From positions 1-64,000 of the forward strand of contig CALFWM010000015.1 of NCBI GenBank assembly GCA_937928635.1: a stretch of 64,000 nt of DNA. Reading direction: 5' to 3'. The position numbers and the translations under genes are program-made. The first letter of the stretch is position 1. Each line of letters begins with the position of its first letter. Positions 1 through 8,118 of this stretch are shown here, piece by piece. This stretch comes from an uncultured Sulfitobacter sp. (lineage in GTDB: Bacteria > Pseudomonadota > Alphaproteobacteria > Rhodobacterales > Rhodobacteraceae). The notes beneath the pieces were generated by a model that did not search any database, had not been told where the DNA came from, and saw nothing but the letters and a program-made list of their open reading frames with translations.

Positions 1-252
1 CGGTGATTCTACACGGGGTCAAGGATCGCGCAGCGACCGGGCAAAGCCCGGCTTGTCCTTGAGGCTGGGAAGAATCGCCACCACACCCTCGTTGAGGTAT
101 CTTGAGCCACGCACTGCGGGCTCAAGCACCTCTCAGCAAACAGGGCAAACCCTGAACCCAAACACACCCTCACAAGATAGGGCTCACCGACGGGCAGGCA
201 CCAAACATGTAATCGCCCTTCAGGGCGTCAATTCTGTAACAGGGATCACATC
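1..252. other. non-coding leader with a hairpin
   Basis: No convincing gene lies before the first acetyltransferase. A strong hairpin sits at about 94-132: GAGGT then CTTGAGCC on the left, GGGCTCAAG then ACCTC on the right, with about nine loop bases. No T-tract follows, so it is not a typical terminator. In related genomes ffh lies upstream of this operon (family knowledge), so this may be the ffh-distal spacer, but no ffh codons were recognised. Confidence 0.35.
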
Positions 253-768
253 ATGATCCCCACAATAGAAACCCAAAACCTGCGCCTGCGCGCCCCTGAC
301 ATGCGTGACTTTGACGCCTACGCCACCTTCCGCATGGACCCGGTGCGCACCGCGGGCGTTGGCGGGCCCTGCACCCGTGCGCAGGCCTTTGACAAACTCA
401 GCGAAATCATCGGCCATTGGCACCTGCGCGGCTATGGCCGCTGGATCGTCGCAGACAAAACCAACGATGCGGCCTTGGGCGTCTGCGGTCCCTTCTATCC
501 AGACGACTGGCCGGAACCCGAAATCGCATGGTCCGTCTTCGCAAATGCCGAAGGACGCGGCGTCGCCTATGAAGCGTCAAAAGCGTCGCTTGAGTACGCC
601 TATCATACGCTTGAATGGACCACAGCCATCAGCTGCATCACCCCGGGCAACGAGCGTTCCATCGCGCTGGCCAAACGCCTCGGCGCGGTGCAGGAGGATG
701 ACTTCACCACTGTCGATGGCATGGTGCTGCACGTCTTCCGCCACCCCGCACCGGGGGCGGCAGCATGA
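253..768 (+). CDS. GNAT family N-acetyltransferase (RimJ/RimL-like)
   Basis: A 171-residue acyl-CoA-dependent N-acetyltransferase of the Acetyltransf_3 type; the substrate cannot be told. The N-terminus has the family's opening (ETQNLRLRAP), and the acetyl-CoA loop region is around residues 93-108 (WSVFANAEGRGVAYEA). The asparagine-containing C-terminal motif (NERSIALAKRLGA) follows. ATG at 253 is preceded by AGGGATC. The next gene is a paralogue of similar length that overlaps its stop in an ATGA, so the two are translationally coupled tandem duplicates. Both lie just upstream of the chorismate mutase and ribosomal protein genes. The acetyltransferase call is secure; a role in modifying a ribosomal protein would be guesswork. 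Confidence 0.88.
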   Translation: MIPTIETQNLRLRAPDMRDFDAYATFRMDPVRTAGVGGPCTRAQAFDKLSEIIGHWHLRGYGRWIVADKTNDAALGVCGPFYPDDWPEPEIAWSVFANAEGRGVAYEASKASLEYAYHTLEWTTAISCITPGNERSIALAKRLGAVQEDDFTTVDGMVLHVFRHPAPGAAA

Positions 769-1292
769 ACGCAATGACCGATCAGATCCCGGTGCTCGAC
801 ACGCCGCGCCTGACCCTGCGCGCGCCCAAACTGGCGGACCTGCCCACCCTGACGGCGTTTTACGCGACCGAGCGCAGCCATATGGTCGGCGGCCCGCAGG
901 ATGCAACGGGCGCCTTCAACAAACTCGCCTCCCGCATCGGCCATTGGGCGCTGCACGGCTACGGGTTGTGGCATGTCGATGCACGCGACAATGGCGACTT
1001 TCTGGGCTGGGTCGGCGTGATGAACCCGCCGGGCTGGCACGAACCTGAACTGGGCTGGACCGTCTTCGCCCATGGCGAGGGCAAGGGGTTTGCGTTTGAG
1101 GCCGCAACTGCCGCCCGTGCCTATGCCGCCCAACACCAGAAACTGGACCGCCCCATCAGCTACATCCGCGCAGACAATACCCGCTCACTGGCGCTGGCCA
1201 AACGTCTGGGCGCGACCTATGAGAGCGACGGCGCGGTCATGGACACGCGCTGCCAGATCTGGCGCCACCCCTCCGTGCCGGAGGCCGCGTGA
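765..1292 (+). CDS. GNAT family N-acetyltransferase, paralogue of the preceding gene
   Basis: A 175-residue protein clearly homologous to the upstream acetyltransferase: the same opening (LDTPRLTLRAP), a matching central segment (PELGWTVFAHGEGKGFAFEA, about residues 94-113) and the same NTRSLALAKRLGA end motif. It should transfer an acetyl group from acetyl-CoA to an amine, with unknown target. ATG 765 overlaps the previous stop (ATGA); a second in-frame ATG at 774 is possible. It probably arose by tandem duplication. Chorismate mutase follows after about 80 bases. Confidence 0.88.
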   Translation: MNAMTDQIPVLDTPRLTLRAPKLADLPTLTAFYATERSHMVGGPQDATGAFNKLASRIGHWALHGYGLWHVDARDNGDFLGWVGVMNPPGWHEPELGWTVFAHGEGKGFAFEAATAARAYAAQHQKLDRPISYIRADNTRSLALAKRLGATYESDGAVMDTRCQIWRHPSVPEAA

Positions 1293-1374
1293 TGTTCACA
1301 CCAGAAATACCGAAGCAATACCGACGTGTTACCGATGCAATGCCGACGTCGTTTTTGCCCCGAAAGGAACCCGC

Positions 1375-1671
1375 ATGAGCGACCCCATCAAAACTGCCGC
1401 CGCTGTCCTCAAAGAGCACCGCGCCAGCATCGACCGGCTGGACGCGATCCTCGTTTACACTCTGGGCGAGCGGTTCAAACACACCCAGGCCGTGGGGAAA
1501 CTCAAGGCCACACACGACCTTCCCCCGTCTGATCCGGCCCGCGAAGCCGCACAGATCAGACGGCTCGAAGATTTGGCGAACGAGGCTGATCTTGATCCCG
1601 AATTCGCCAAGAAGTTTCTCAACTTCATCATCGCTGAAGTCATTCAGCACCACAAACAACACCAAACGTAG
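1375..1671 (+). CDS. chorismate mutase, AroQ class
   Basis: A 98-residue all-helical AroQ-type chorismate mutase, which turns chorismate into prephenate for phenylalanine and tyrosine synthesis. The expected pattern is visible: IDRLDAILVYTLGERF (residues 20-35), then VGKLK (about 40-44), and the C-terminal helix RRLEDLANEADLDPEF. The start at 1375 is chosen because GAAAGGAAC precedes it at the right distance and the protein then has normal family length; an upstream in-frame extension would run through the acetyltransferase gene. It is a free-standing single-domain enzyme. It lies between the acetyltransferase pair and rpsP, the usual position in Rhodobacterales. Confidence 0.87.
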   Translation: MSDPIKTAAAVLKEHRASIDRLDAILVYTLGERFKHTQAVGKLKATHDLPPSDPAREAAQIRRLEDLANEADLDPEFAKKFLNFIIAEVIQHHKQHQT

Positions 1672-1691
1672 GATGGGTGCTTGCACCCATC
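1668..1691. repeat. GTAGG-type short hairpin repeat, copy 1
   Basis: GATGGGTGC and GCACCCATC form a perfect 9-bp stem with a 2-nt loop, preceded by GTAG. The left edge contains the stop codon of the chorismate mutase gene. Hairpins of the same shape (GTAGGG or GTAAGG, then a GC-rich stem) recur at about 22134-22163, 52191-52216 and 62672-62700. It sits in the rpsP leader. Confidence 0.55.
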
Positions 1692-1722
1692 TTTCCCAAA
1701 CAAAACAAAGGACTACCACACC

Positions 1723-2130
1723 ATGGCTATGAAAATTCGTCTCGCCCGCGGCGGCTCAAAGAAACGCCCCTTTTATCGCATCGTTGCTGCGGACAGCCGC
1801 ATGCCCCGCGATGGCCGTTTCATCGAAAAACTGGGCACCTATAACCCGCTGCTGCCAAAAGACAGCGAAGAGCGCGTGAAAATGGACGTTGAAAAGGTTC
1901 AGGAATGGATCTCCAAGGGCGCGCAACCCACGGACCGCGTGCGCCGCATGCTGGAAGCCGCAGGCGCGATGCCAAAGACAGAGCGCAGCAACCCCAAAAA
2001 AGGCACACCCGGCAAGAAAGCCCAGGACCGTGTTGAAGAAAAAGCAGCCAAGGCCGCCGCAGCAGCAGAAGCCACCGCCGCACCAGCCGAGGAAGCACCG
2101 GCAGAAGAAGCAGCAGCCGCTGAAGAATAA
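1723..2130 (+). CDS. rpsP: 30S ribosomal protein S16
   Basis: Ribosomal protein S16, a primary assembly protein of the 30S subunit body. The opening ([20 protein letters not shown]) and the next segment ([19 protein letters not shown]) are diagnostic. At 135 residues it is longer than the roughly 80-residue core: the C-terminal 35-40 residues are an Ala/Glu-rich low-complexity tail, common in alphaproteobacterial S16. The start is set at 1723, after AAAGGACTACC; a second ATG at 1729 would give MKIRL. It heads the classical rpsP-rimM-trmD-rplS order, here interrupted by extra genes. Confidence 0.96.
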   Translation: MAMKIRLARGGSKKRPFYRIVAADSRMPRDGRFIEKLGTYNPLLPKDSEERVKMDVEKVQEWISKGAQPTDRVRRMLEAAGAMPKTERSNPKKGTPGKKAQDRVEEKAAKAAAAAEATAAPAEEAPAEEAAAAEE

Positions 2131-2198
2131 GACCATCGGCTGCGCGCTGAGTTCAGTGCGCAGCCACCCCCACCAGACCTGTTGCAAAGGGCTCGCGT

Positions 2199-2348
2199 AT
2201 GTTCAAACTTGTACGTCTTGTTCTTTTTGTTGGTCTTGGGGTCTATTTGGGGTTCAAGCTGAGCGATCTATCCATGCGCGCACAATGTGACCGTTTGAAT
2301 GGATCATGGCAGGACGGCCTGTGCCTTGTGACGGAGTTACCAAAATGA
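2199..2348 (+). CDS. 49-aa single-pass membrane protein between rpsP and rimM
   Basis: A short reading frame opens at ATG 2199 and gives 49 residues. There is a hydrophobic segment at residues 4-19 ([16 protein letters not shown]), then a short soluble tail with two cysteines spaced as [15 protein letters not shown]. The stop overlaps the rimM start in an ATGA, which argues strongly that it is translated and coupled to rimM. The C-x5-W-x4-C tail resembles small envelope proteins seen in many proteobacteria (inference), possibly forming a disulfide outside the inner membrane. Function unknown. Confidence 0.7.
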   Translation: MFKLVRLVLFVGLGVYLGFKLSDLSMRAQCDRLNGSWQDGLCLVTELPK

Positions 2349-2866
2349 GCGAAATGATCTGCGTTGGCAGTATTGCAGGAGCCTACGGCGTGCGGGGCGA
2401 ATTGCGCGTGAAAAGCTATTGCGCATTGCCCGAAGACATCGAAACCTACACGCCACTTTGGTCCGAAAAACGCGACCGGCAGTTCACGCTTGCCATTCTG
2501 CGCCCCATCAAAAACGGCTTTGCCGCACGCATCACTGATATTTCCACCAAAGAAGAGGCCGACGCCCTGCGCGGCACAGATCTGTACGCCCTGCGCGATC
2601 AATTGCCATCCTTGCCGGATGATGAATTTTATCACGCAGACCTGATGGGTCTGGAGGTTTATGACACCGGTGGCACGCTGCTGGGCCGGGTCAAAACCGT
2701 GCAAAACCACGGGGCGGATGACCTGCTGGAGCTGCAATTGGCTGGCTCCTCCGCCACCACCTTTCTGCCGTTCACCAAAAAGGACGTGCCAACGGTCGAT
2801 CTCTCCGCCGGCCGCATCGTGGCGGACCCACCCGATGGCATCCTGCCCGATCCAAGCAAGACCTGA
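2345..2866 (+). CDS. rimM: ribosome maturation factor RimM
   Basis: A 173-residue RimM that binds S19 and helps mature the 30S head. The N-terminal RimM domain ([20 protein letters not shown]) and the C-terminal PRC-barrel with [15 protein letters not shown] at about residues 95-109 are both present, and the length is normal. ATG 2345 is chosen over an earlier in-frame ATG at 2306: it overlaps the stop of the small membrane gene (ATGA) and gives the canonical N-terminus. Its own stop shares one base with the next ATG (TGATG), so this is a tightly coupled operon. Confidence 0.95.
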   Translation: MSEMICVGSIAGAYGVRGELRVKSYCALPEDIETYTPLWSEKRDRQFTLAILRPIKNGFAARITDISTKEEADALRGTDLYALRDQLPSLPDDEFYHADLMGLEVYDTGGTLLGRVKTVQNHGADDLLELQLAGSSATTFLPFTKKDVPTVDLSAGRIVADPPDGILPDPSKT

Positions 2867-3654
2867 TGCCCCGCCGCATTATCTTTCATGCCGGGTTCCA
2901 CAAAACAGGCACAACCAGCGTTCAGGCGACCCTGCGTGCCAATCGCCCGCTGATGAAACAACAAACCACCCTGCGCCGTCGGTGGCACATGCAAGAACTG
3001 ATGGCCGCTGCACGCGGCTATTCGACCTGGCGCGATCCGCTGACGCTGATCAAGGCACAGGACCGGTTTGAGCACGTTATGGACGGTGTGCCAGCCATGC
3101 CAAAACGCACCCTGATCATGTCAGCAGAGGAAATGTGCGGCCACCTTCCCGGGCGGGGTGATCTGATGGATTATTCCGCCGCCCCGATCCTGCTTTATGC
3201 GTTTTGGGAGATTGCGCAGCGCCGTTTCCCGCAGGCCGACATCATGATTTATCTGACCACCCGCGCGCCTGATGCCTGGCTGACCTCGGCCTATTGGGAA
3301 CACGTGCAATCCTCTGACATGACGCTGGACCTTGACGCCTTTCGCGAGAGATACCGCGCCGCGGCTGATCTGCCTGCTATGGTGGATGAAGTGGCCAGCC
3401 GCGTGCCCTGCCCCGTGCATTTCGCCGCGTTGGAGGCCTGCAAGGATCTGCCCCATGGGCCTGCTGACCCCTTGCTTGACCTCTGTGATCTACCCCTGAG
3501 CACGCGCGCAGAGCTGATCCAACAGCCCCCCGCAAACACACGTCTGGAGGACGGGGTGTTGCACGCACTGCTGGCAGCCAACCGCACCCACACCTCAAGC
3601 GACACCCGCAAAGCCGCAAAAAAGGCAATCCTGGCAGAGGCGCTTGGCCTATGA
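2866..3654 (+). CDS. sulfotransferase-like P-loop protein
   Basis: A 262-residue protein whose start (IIFHAGFHKTGTTSVQATL, residues 5-23) matches the PAPS-binding loop of sulfotransferase-family proteins (KTGTTS). Later segments such as IMIYLTTRAPDAWLTSAYWE (about residues 126-145) resemble the family's second PAPS region with its arginine. It would transfer sulfate from PAPS, but the acceptor is unknown and activity is unproven. It is inserted between rimM and trmD, with a one-base overlap upstream and an ATGA overlap into trmD, so it is expressed with translation-related genes. No membrane segment or signal peptide is visible. Confidence 0.65.
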   Translation: MPRRIIFHAGFHKTGTTSVQATLRANRPLMKQQTTLRRRWHMQELMAAARGYSTWRDPLTLIKAQDRFEHVMDGVPAMPKRTLIMSAEEMCGHLPGRGDLMDYSAAPILLYAFWEIAQRRFPQADIMIYLTTRAPDAWLTSAYWEHVQSSDMTLDLDAFRERYRAAADLPAMVDEVASRVPCPVHFAALEACKDLPHGPADPLLDLCDLPLSTRAELIQQPPANTRLEDGVLHALLAANRTHTSSDTRKAAKKAILAEALGL

Positions 3655-4433
3655 AACCGCCACGCTCCCACGGTCGCCAATCTGTGCGCCCCACACTGAA
3701 ACCACGCGAGCTGATGCAAGACACGCCCACCTATGCGGACGTCTGGCAGGCACGCGTGATCACGCTGTTCCCTGACCTCTTTCCCGGCGTTCTGGGGGCA
3801 AGCCTGACCGGCAAGGCGCTGCAAGCCGGCACCTGGCAGTTGCACACCCATGACCTGCGGGCCCATGGCATCGGCAAACACCTCAACGTCGATGATACCC
3901 CTGCCGGGGGCGGCGCAGGCATGGTCATGCGCGCAGATGTGGTTGGCCCCGCGATCGAGGCCGCGCAGGCCCATGCCCATGGCCGATGGCCTATTCTATA
4001 CATGTCGCCGCGCGGTCGGCGTTTTGATCAGGGCATGGCCCGTGATCTGGCCAGTTGTGCCGGTGTGACACTGCTTTGTGGCAGGTTTGAAGGGGTCGAT
4101 GAACGGGTGATTGAACACTACGCCATCACCGAAGTCTCCTTGGGTGATTTTGTGATGACGGGTGGCGAACTGGCCGCACAAGCGATGATTGACGCCACCG
4201 TTCGCCTGCTGCCCGGCGTGCTGGGCAATGCCGAGAGTGCCGTTGAGGAAAGCCATTCCAACGGCCTGCTGGAGCATCCGCAATATACCCGACCACCCAT
4301 ATGGCAAGACCGCGATATTCCGCCTGTGTTGATGTCTGGAAATCATCAGGAGATCGCCAAATGGCGCCAGATGGAAAGTGAGCGGCTGACGCGCGAACGG
4401 CGGCCCGACCTGTGGCAAGCTCAAAAAAAGTAG
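3651..4433 (+). CDS. trmD: tRNA (guanine37-N1)-methyltransferase
   Basis: TrmD methylates G37 of tRNAs that read codons starting with C, preventing +1 frameshifts. The SPOUT core is clear: ITLFPDLFPGVLG (about residues 37-49), GGGAGMVMR, LLCGRFEGVDERVIEHY and the knot motif LGDFVMTGGELA. It is 260 residues with an N-terminal extension of about 30 residues (MKPPRSHGRQSVRPTLKPRE) before the usual start. I keep ATG 3651 because it overlaps the upstream stop in an ATGA and similar extensions occur in Rhodobacterales; ATG 3714 is the alternative. Confidence 0.95.
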   Translation: MKPPRSHGRQSVRPTLKPRELMQDTPTYADVWQARVITLFPDLFPGVLGASLTGKALQAGTWQLHTHDLRAHGIGKHLNVDDTPAGGGAGMVMRADVVGPAIEAAQAHAHGRWPILYMSPRGRRFDQGMARDLASCAGVTLLCGRFEGVDERVIEHYAITEVSLGDFVMTGGELAAQAMIDATVRLLPGVLGNAESAVEESHSNGLLEHPQYTRPPIWQDRDIPPVLMSGNHQEIAKWRQMESERLTRERRPDLWQAQKK

Positions 4434-4536
4434 CGATGTACTGGGCAGTGCGTCACCACATCCGCGTGATTGTTGCTATTTCCTGTGGCATTTCCTTTAC
4501 TGAACAAGGCAATTTGACCACAAACCCAGAGGCCAC

Positions 4537-5208
4537 ATGAGCGCCGACAAAACCGAAGACAGCGACACCTCTCAGGCGCGCAAGGCCACAACCAAGACCT
4601 GTTCCGCCTGCAAAGGGACGATGCCGGTTGACGCCTGGAAGTGCCGCCATTGTCAAACCGCGCATGGTTGGCATTCATTCTTTAGCCTTGGCATTCCGGC
4701 GCTCTCTCTCCTTGTCGCAGCTTTTGCGCTGTTGCCGATTGCGATCCCCCCGGTAAGAGACTGGATCGACCCGCCAACCGCAGAGATATTTGTGAATGCA
4801 AGATATGTGGATGGGCGTGGCGAGCTGGAATTTGAATTTGTGAATATCGGCAGAAAGGCTGGCATCATACCTCAACGCTTCGACTGCCTCAGAAACCGAA
4901 AGGAAAGCACCGATGGTTTTTTCGCCCGGGCACCGGTGATTGTCCCGCCGGAGTCCACCGTTTTGAAAGTCTACGAAGTGAACCAGTTTGACAGCGCAGA
5001 TCGACACATTGATGTGACCCTGTCAGGATTTGACGCCAAACAGCAGTTTTTTAGCCGGTCCCGGATCAACACGGTTTGTGTCTTTGCGGCCCCTAATGAT
5101 GACGTGGAATACTATGATTTTGGTGAGACCGAATTTTTTATCGGCTTTAACATTCTGTACAACGTGCCGTTGAGCGATACCGTCGAATTTCGATTTGATG
5201 TCCAATGA
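4537..5208 (+). CDS. zinc-ribbon membrane protein of unknown function
   Basis: A 223-residue protein. Residues about 22-41 form a four-cysteine zinc ribbon (CSAC-x10-CRHC). A single membrane segment follows at about residues 49-70 (LGIPALSLLVAAFALLPIAI), and the rest is a soluble, probably extracytoplasmic, beta-rich domain (FVNARYVDGRGELEFEFVNI and on) without a known family. The topology suggests a cytoplasmic ribbon anchored to the membrane. It interrupts the usual trmD-rplS neighbourhood, and its base composition is lower in GC than its neighbours, so it may be an insertion. Function unknown. Confidence 0.6.
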   Translation: MSADKTEDSDTSQARKATTKTCSACKGTMPVDAWKCRHCQTAHGWHSFFSLGIPALSLLVAAFALLPIAIPPVRDWIDPPTAEIFVNARYVDGRGELEFEFVNIGRKAGIIPQRFDCLRNRKESTDGFFARAPVIVPPESTVLKVYEVNQFDSADRHIDVTLSGFDAKQQFFSRSRINTVCVFAAPNDDVEYYDFGETEFFIGFNILYNVPLSDTVEFRFDVQ

Positions 5209-5362
5209 GGCGCGTAAAATCAGTCGCGGCGATGGCACAATGCCAGAATGGTCTTGGTCACCTTAATCACCCTACCGGATCAACAGCGGTTGACCAATCG
5301 GGTTCTGTTTGACGGGCGCAACGCCAGGCACCTTCGAAACACGTCACATGTGCCTTGCCCCC

Positions 5363-5391
5363 TTGCTCCAATCCCATATCCCCCCTATACC
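5363..5391 (+). promoter_or_regulatory. candidate sigma-70 promoter for rplS-rpmE
   Basis: TTGCTC at 5363-5368 and TATACC at 5386-5391 are separated by 17 bases. They lie in the roughly 370-base gap between the zinc-ribbon gene and rplS, which otherwise holds no convincing gene. Together with the distance to trmD this suggests rplS-rpmE has its own promoter. Confidence 0.4.
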
Positions 5392-5581
5392 CCGCGCAAG
5401 CCAGAGTCGTTTTTGCGATTCCGGTTCGCTGTGCTGTGCGCCGCAAACAAGAAAATGCCGATGAACCCTCCGGCGGGCCACCCCTTGATCTGATCAGGCG
5501 TGCAGTCCCGACAGACCCCGAAGCTCTGATCGCGCCAAACATCTTCGTGGACATACCACGAGCATCATAGGAGATATGTCG

Positions 5582-5965
5582 ATGGACATTATCGCAGAAC
5601 TAGAGGCGGAACAGATCGCCGAACTTGGGGCCGTCATCCCTGATTTCCGTGCGGGCGACACCGTCCGCGTGGGCTTCAAAGTGACTGAAGGCACCCGCAC
5701 CCGTGTGCAGAACTACGAAGGCGTCTGCATCGCGCGCAACAACGGTCACGGCATTGCCGGGTCGTTCACCGTGCGCAAAATCAGCTTTGGTGAGGGCGTG
5801 GAACGTGTGTTCCCGCTGCATTCCACCAACATCGACAGCATCACCGTGGTCCGCCGTGGCCGTGTGCGCCGTGCGAAACTCTATTACCTGCGCTCGCGCC
5901 GTGGTAAATCCGCACGTATCACCGAGAATTCCAACTACAAGCCCCGCAAAAGCGCGGACGCGTAA
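5582..5965 (+). CDS. rplS: 50S ribosomal protein L19
   Basis: Ribosomal protein L19, located at the 30S-50S interface. Diagnostic segments: [54 protein letters not shown] and [15 protein letters not shown] place the start at ATG 5582 ([11 protein letters not shown]) because TAGGAGA at 5568-5574 is about eight bases upstream; an earlier ATG at 5576 is too close to that Shine-Dalgarno. That gives 127 residues, normal for alphaproteobacteria. rpmE follows 11 bases later. Confidence 0.96.
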   Translation: MDIIAELEAEQIAELGAVIPDFRAGDTVRVGFKVTEGTRTRVQNYEGVCIARNNGHGIAGSFTVRKISFGEGVERVFPLHSTNIDSITVVRRGRVRRAKLYYLRSRRGKSARITENSNYKPRKSADA

Positions 5966-5976
5966 GGAGACCCGCC

Positions 5977-6198
5977 ATGAAAGCCGATACACATCCCGAA
6001 TACCACATGATCAACGTCAAAATGACAGACGGTACGGTCGTGCAGATGAAATCAACATGGGGTTCCGAGGGCGACCAGCTGGCGCTGGACATTGATCCTT
6101 CCGCCCACCCGGCCTGGACCGGCGGCAATAGCCGTCTGATGGACACAGGTGGCCGCGTTTCCAAATTCAAAAACAAGTACGCTGGCCTCGGCTTCTAA
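5977..6198 (+). CDS. rpmE: 50S ribosomal protein L31, zinc-independent form
   Basis: A 73-residue L31 ([20 protein letters not shown]) with the conserved HPAWTGG segment (about residues 46-52). The cysteines that bind zinc in the C+ form are absent, and position matches place hydrophobic or polar residues instead, so this is the C- type. It closes the ribosomal operon and is followed by a strong terminator. Confidence 0.94.
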   Translation: MKADTHPEYHMINVKMTDGTVVQMKSTWGSEGDQLALDIDPSAHPAWTGGNSRLMDTGGRVSKFKNKYAGLGF

Positions 6199-6219
6199 AG
6201 CCACGCGACATCTTACAAA

Positions 6220-6258
6220 GAACAAAGCGCGCCTGCCTGGGCGCGCTTTGTTCATTTT
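6220..6258 (+). terminator. rho-independent terminator of the ribosomal operon
   Basis: GAACAAAGCGCGCC (6220-6233) and GGCGCGCTTTGTTC (6240-6253) form a perfect 14-bp stem with a 6-nt loop, followed by ATTTT. It ends the rplS-rpmE transcript. Confidence 0.85.
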
Positions 6259-6452
6259 CGGGCAAAATTGCCTAATTGTTTCGGGTTTTTTGCTAAATCC
6301 ACCGCTGCAAGCAGTTTGTTGCCGAACCCATCGCCAATGCCAAATTTGAACCGATATTCCCCGTTGCGCCGTCCGCTGGATAGTGAGACTGACGTAGGTA
6401 ACGCGCGGGGATCGCCCCCGCAATTTTGCATCACGAGGATATCACAATAAAT

Positions 6453-7223
6453 ATGTTCAATTCCACCTTGCTCAAATCCGCTGCATTTGCAGCGATATTT
6501 GCGAGTGCCGGCGTCACTGCCGTACAGGCTGCAACAATAAACCTCAGCACGGAAACCGGCGTCGCCATGGAAACCGAATTTGGAATTCGCGCTGACACAG
6601 GCACCCGGGGTGTCGATCCTGCCGGCTCTATTGTTACCGCCACCTTTTCTGATGGCTCAGTAGAAACCGAAATCTGGGAGGCGTTTGATGACTTTACCGA
6701 GGGCGGCGTCAACGGCGACCGCTGGAGCCTGTTCCAGGGTTTTGACGACACCGTCAGCATCGTGTCTGATGGTCGCCTGATGACAAGCATCACAATTGAC
6801 ATGTCGACATCACAGTCCGACACATTCACTTCTGACGCAGTCCCGGTGCCAATCTCCTTTGGCGCGACACTGTTTGACATCCTCCCCGCCGGGGAGAGGT
6901 CCACCGATGGCTCCGGCGATGGTACGGCGTTCGCCTTTCTCACAGATATCCCAACCGGATCAGTTGACGTAACCTATTCTGGTGCGGTCAATATCGTTGG
7001 CGCAGAGGCTGTTGGTGATCTGTTTACAACCATGACAGTCGATTTTACCGGCCTGGATCTGGGCGGATTTACCGGGTCGTCAACCTACTGGAGCGATCAG
7101 GATACGCTGCGCGTGCCGGGCGACTTGACCCCGGTGAATGTGGCCGCAGTGCCACTGCCTGCGGGATTGCCGCTGTTGTTGGTGGGGCTGGGCGCATTGG
7201 GTCTGACACGCCGCCGCGGCTGA
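6453..7223 (+). CDS. VPLPA-CTERM sorting domain protein, secreted
   Basis: A 256-residue secreted protein. A signal peptide is clear (LLKSAAFAAIFASAGVTAVQA, ending near residue 25). The body is acidic, Thr/Ser/Gly-rich and beta-like. The C-terminus (VPLPAGLPLLLVGLG then LTRRRG) is the VPLPA-type PEP-CTERM signal: short motif, membrane helix, arginine cluster. In other bacteria an exosortase removes this tail and hands the protein to the envelope or matrix (family knowledge). ATG 6453 is preferred to an ATG at 6426 because ACGAGGAT precedes it and the signal peptide then has normal form. It is a lone gene and no exosortase is in the window. Confidence 0.85.
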   Translation: MFNSTLLKSAAFAAIFASAGVTAVQAATINLSTETGVAMETEFGIRADTGTRGVDPAGSIVTATFSDGSVETEIWEAFDDFTEGGVNGDRWSLFQGFDDTVSIVSDGRLMTSITIDMSTSQSDTFTSDAVPVPISFGATLFDILPAGERSTDGSGDGTAFAFLTDIPTGSVDVTYSGAVNIVGAEAVGDLFTTMTVDFTGLDLGGFTGSSTYWSDQDTLRVPGDLTPVNVAAVPLPAGLPLLLVGLGALGLTRRRG

Positions 7224-7266
7224 CCCTGCCCGCCTGATCACCCCGGATCAAACCGGAAAATTCAAT

Positions 7267-7299
7267 GCGCGTGGTCCTTGCCTGGCCAGGCGCGTTTTT
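7267..7299 (+). terminator. weak terminator-like hairpin
   Basis: GCGCGTGG (7267-7274) can pair imperfectly with CCAGGCGCG (7286-7294) and is followed by TTTTT. It lies just after the VPLPA-CTERM gene. Confidence 0.4.
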
Positions 7300-7436
7300 C
7301 ATTGTTGATCACTCAAGTGGCTGTTGCAGCTTGCAATACTGCAATTTTGCGGCCCCAAATGCGCCGCCTCTCACCTCTGGATTTGCCCGACAATCTGTCA
7401 ACTATAGCGTCCCTCCTTTAACTTGAAGCATCACTT

Positions 7437-7512
7437 ATCGTCGATGTCCCGAAAGCGCGGAGCGTGGCAGGGCATCGGTGATTCAAGTTTTAGACGGGGC
7501 GCTTTAGGACAG
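7437..7512 (+). repeat. dispersed intergenic repeat family B, copy 1
   Basis: About 75 bases (core GATGTCCCGAAAGCG, then GGAGCGTGGCAGGGCATC) match the reverse complement of 58735-58812 with few substitutions. It lies in a roughly 500-base gap (7224-7722) that holds no convincing gene. It is not palindromic throughout and has no open reading frame. Confidence 0.6.
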
Positions 7513-7722
7513 ATGCCATACACCGAGGCAACCGTAGAAACTGGCCATATGCCTACAATACAATTGGCCCTATCAGACTCTCTTTCATCCTCCTAATGGA
7601 AGCACAGCGACTGCCTGTTTTTATGGCAGCTGAGCGCAAGACCTCGACCAAGCAGACCACCCCATTTCACTTTGGCTTTCGCATATCGCGCGGCCAGAGC
7701 CCTAGCCCTGTGGAGCCTCAAA

Positions 7723-8112
7723 ATGACCAAGACCCTGACCACCCAAGACCTTGCCGACACCTTTGACGCATTCAACCGCCACGACGTGGATGCTGTCATG
7801 ACCCACTTTGCCGATGATTGCGTATTCTATGCCGTGGGTGGGCCCGAGGTATTTGGCGCAAAGATCGAAGGTGCCACCGCCATCGCCGCTGCGTTCTGCG
7901 GCGTCTGGGCGGGCATGAAAGACGCGCACTGGGATCACCACAGCCATTTTGTGTCCGGGGATCGGGCCGTCAGCGAATGGACCTTTTCAGGCACCGACGC
8001 CGACGGCATGCGGATTGAAGCACAGGGTGCCGACCTTTTCACGCTGCGCGACGGCATGATCACCGTGAAACAAGCCCTGCGCAAATCCCGCCCCCCCTTC
8101 AAAGCGTCATAA
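7723..8112 (+). CDS. SnoaL-like / NTF2-like small protein
   Basis: A 129-residue protein of the SnoaL or ketosteroid-isomerase-like fold (cone-shaped alpha+beta barrel). The usual pattern is visible: FDAFNRHDVDAVMTHFADDC (residues about 13-32), GATAIAAAFCGVW, WTFSGTDADGMRIEAQGADL and FTLRDGMITVKQAL. Members range from isomerases to binding proteins, so no reaction can be assigned. ATG 7723 is chosen because GGAG at 7712-7715 precedes it and the upstream in-frame extension does not fit the family. A palindromic repeat follows seven bases after the stop. It may be functionally tied to the flavoprotein and cupin genes downstream. Confidence 0.75.
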   Translation: MTKTLTTQDLADTFDAFNRHDVDAVMTHFADDCVFYAVGGPEVFGAKIEGATAIAAAFCGVWAGMKDAHWDHHSHFVSGDRAVSEWTFSGTDADGMRIEAQGADLFTLRDGMITVKQALRKSRPPFKAS

Positions 8113-8118
8113 AGGTAC

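Noticed and set aside
5248-5493. 81-codon frame before rplS
   Set aside because: Pro/Arg-rich translation without family likeness; the stretch holds a promoter instead.
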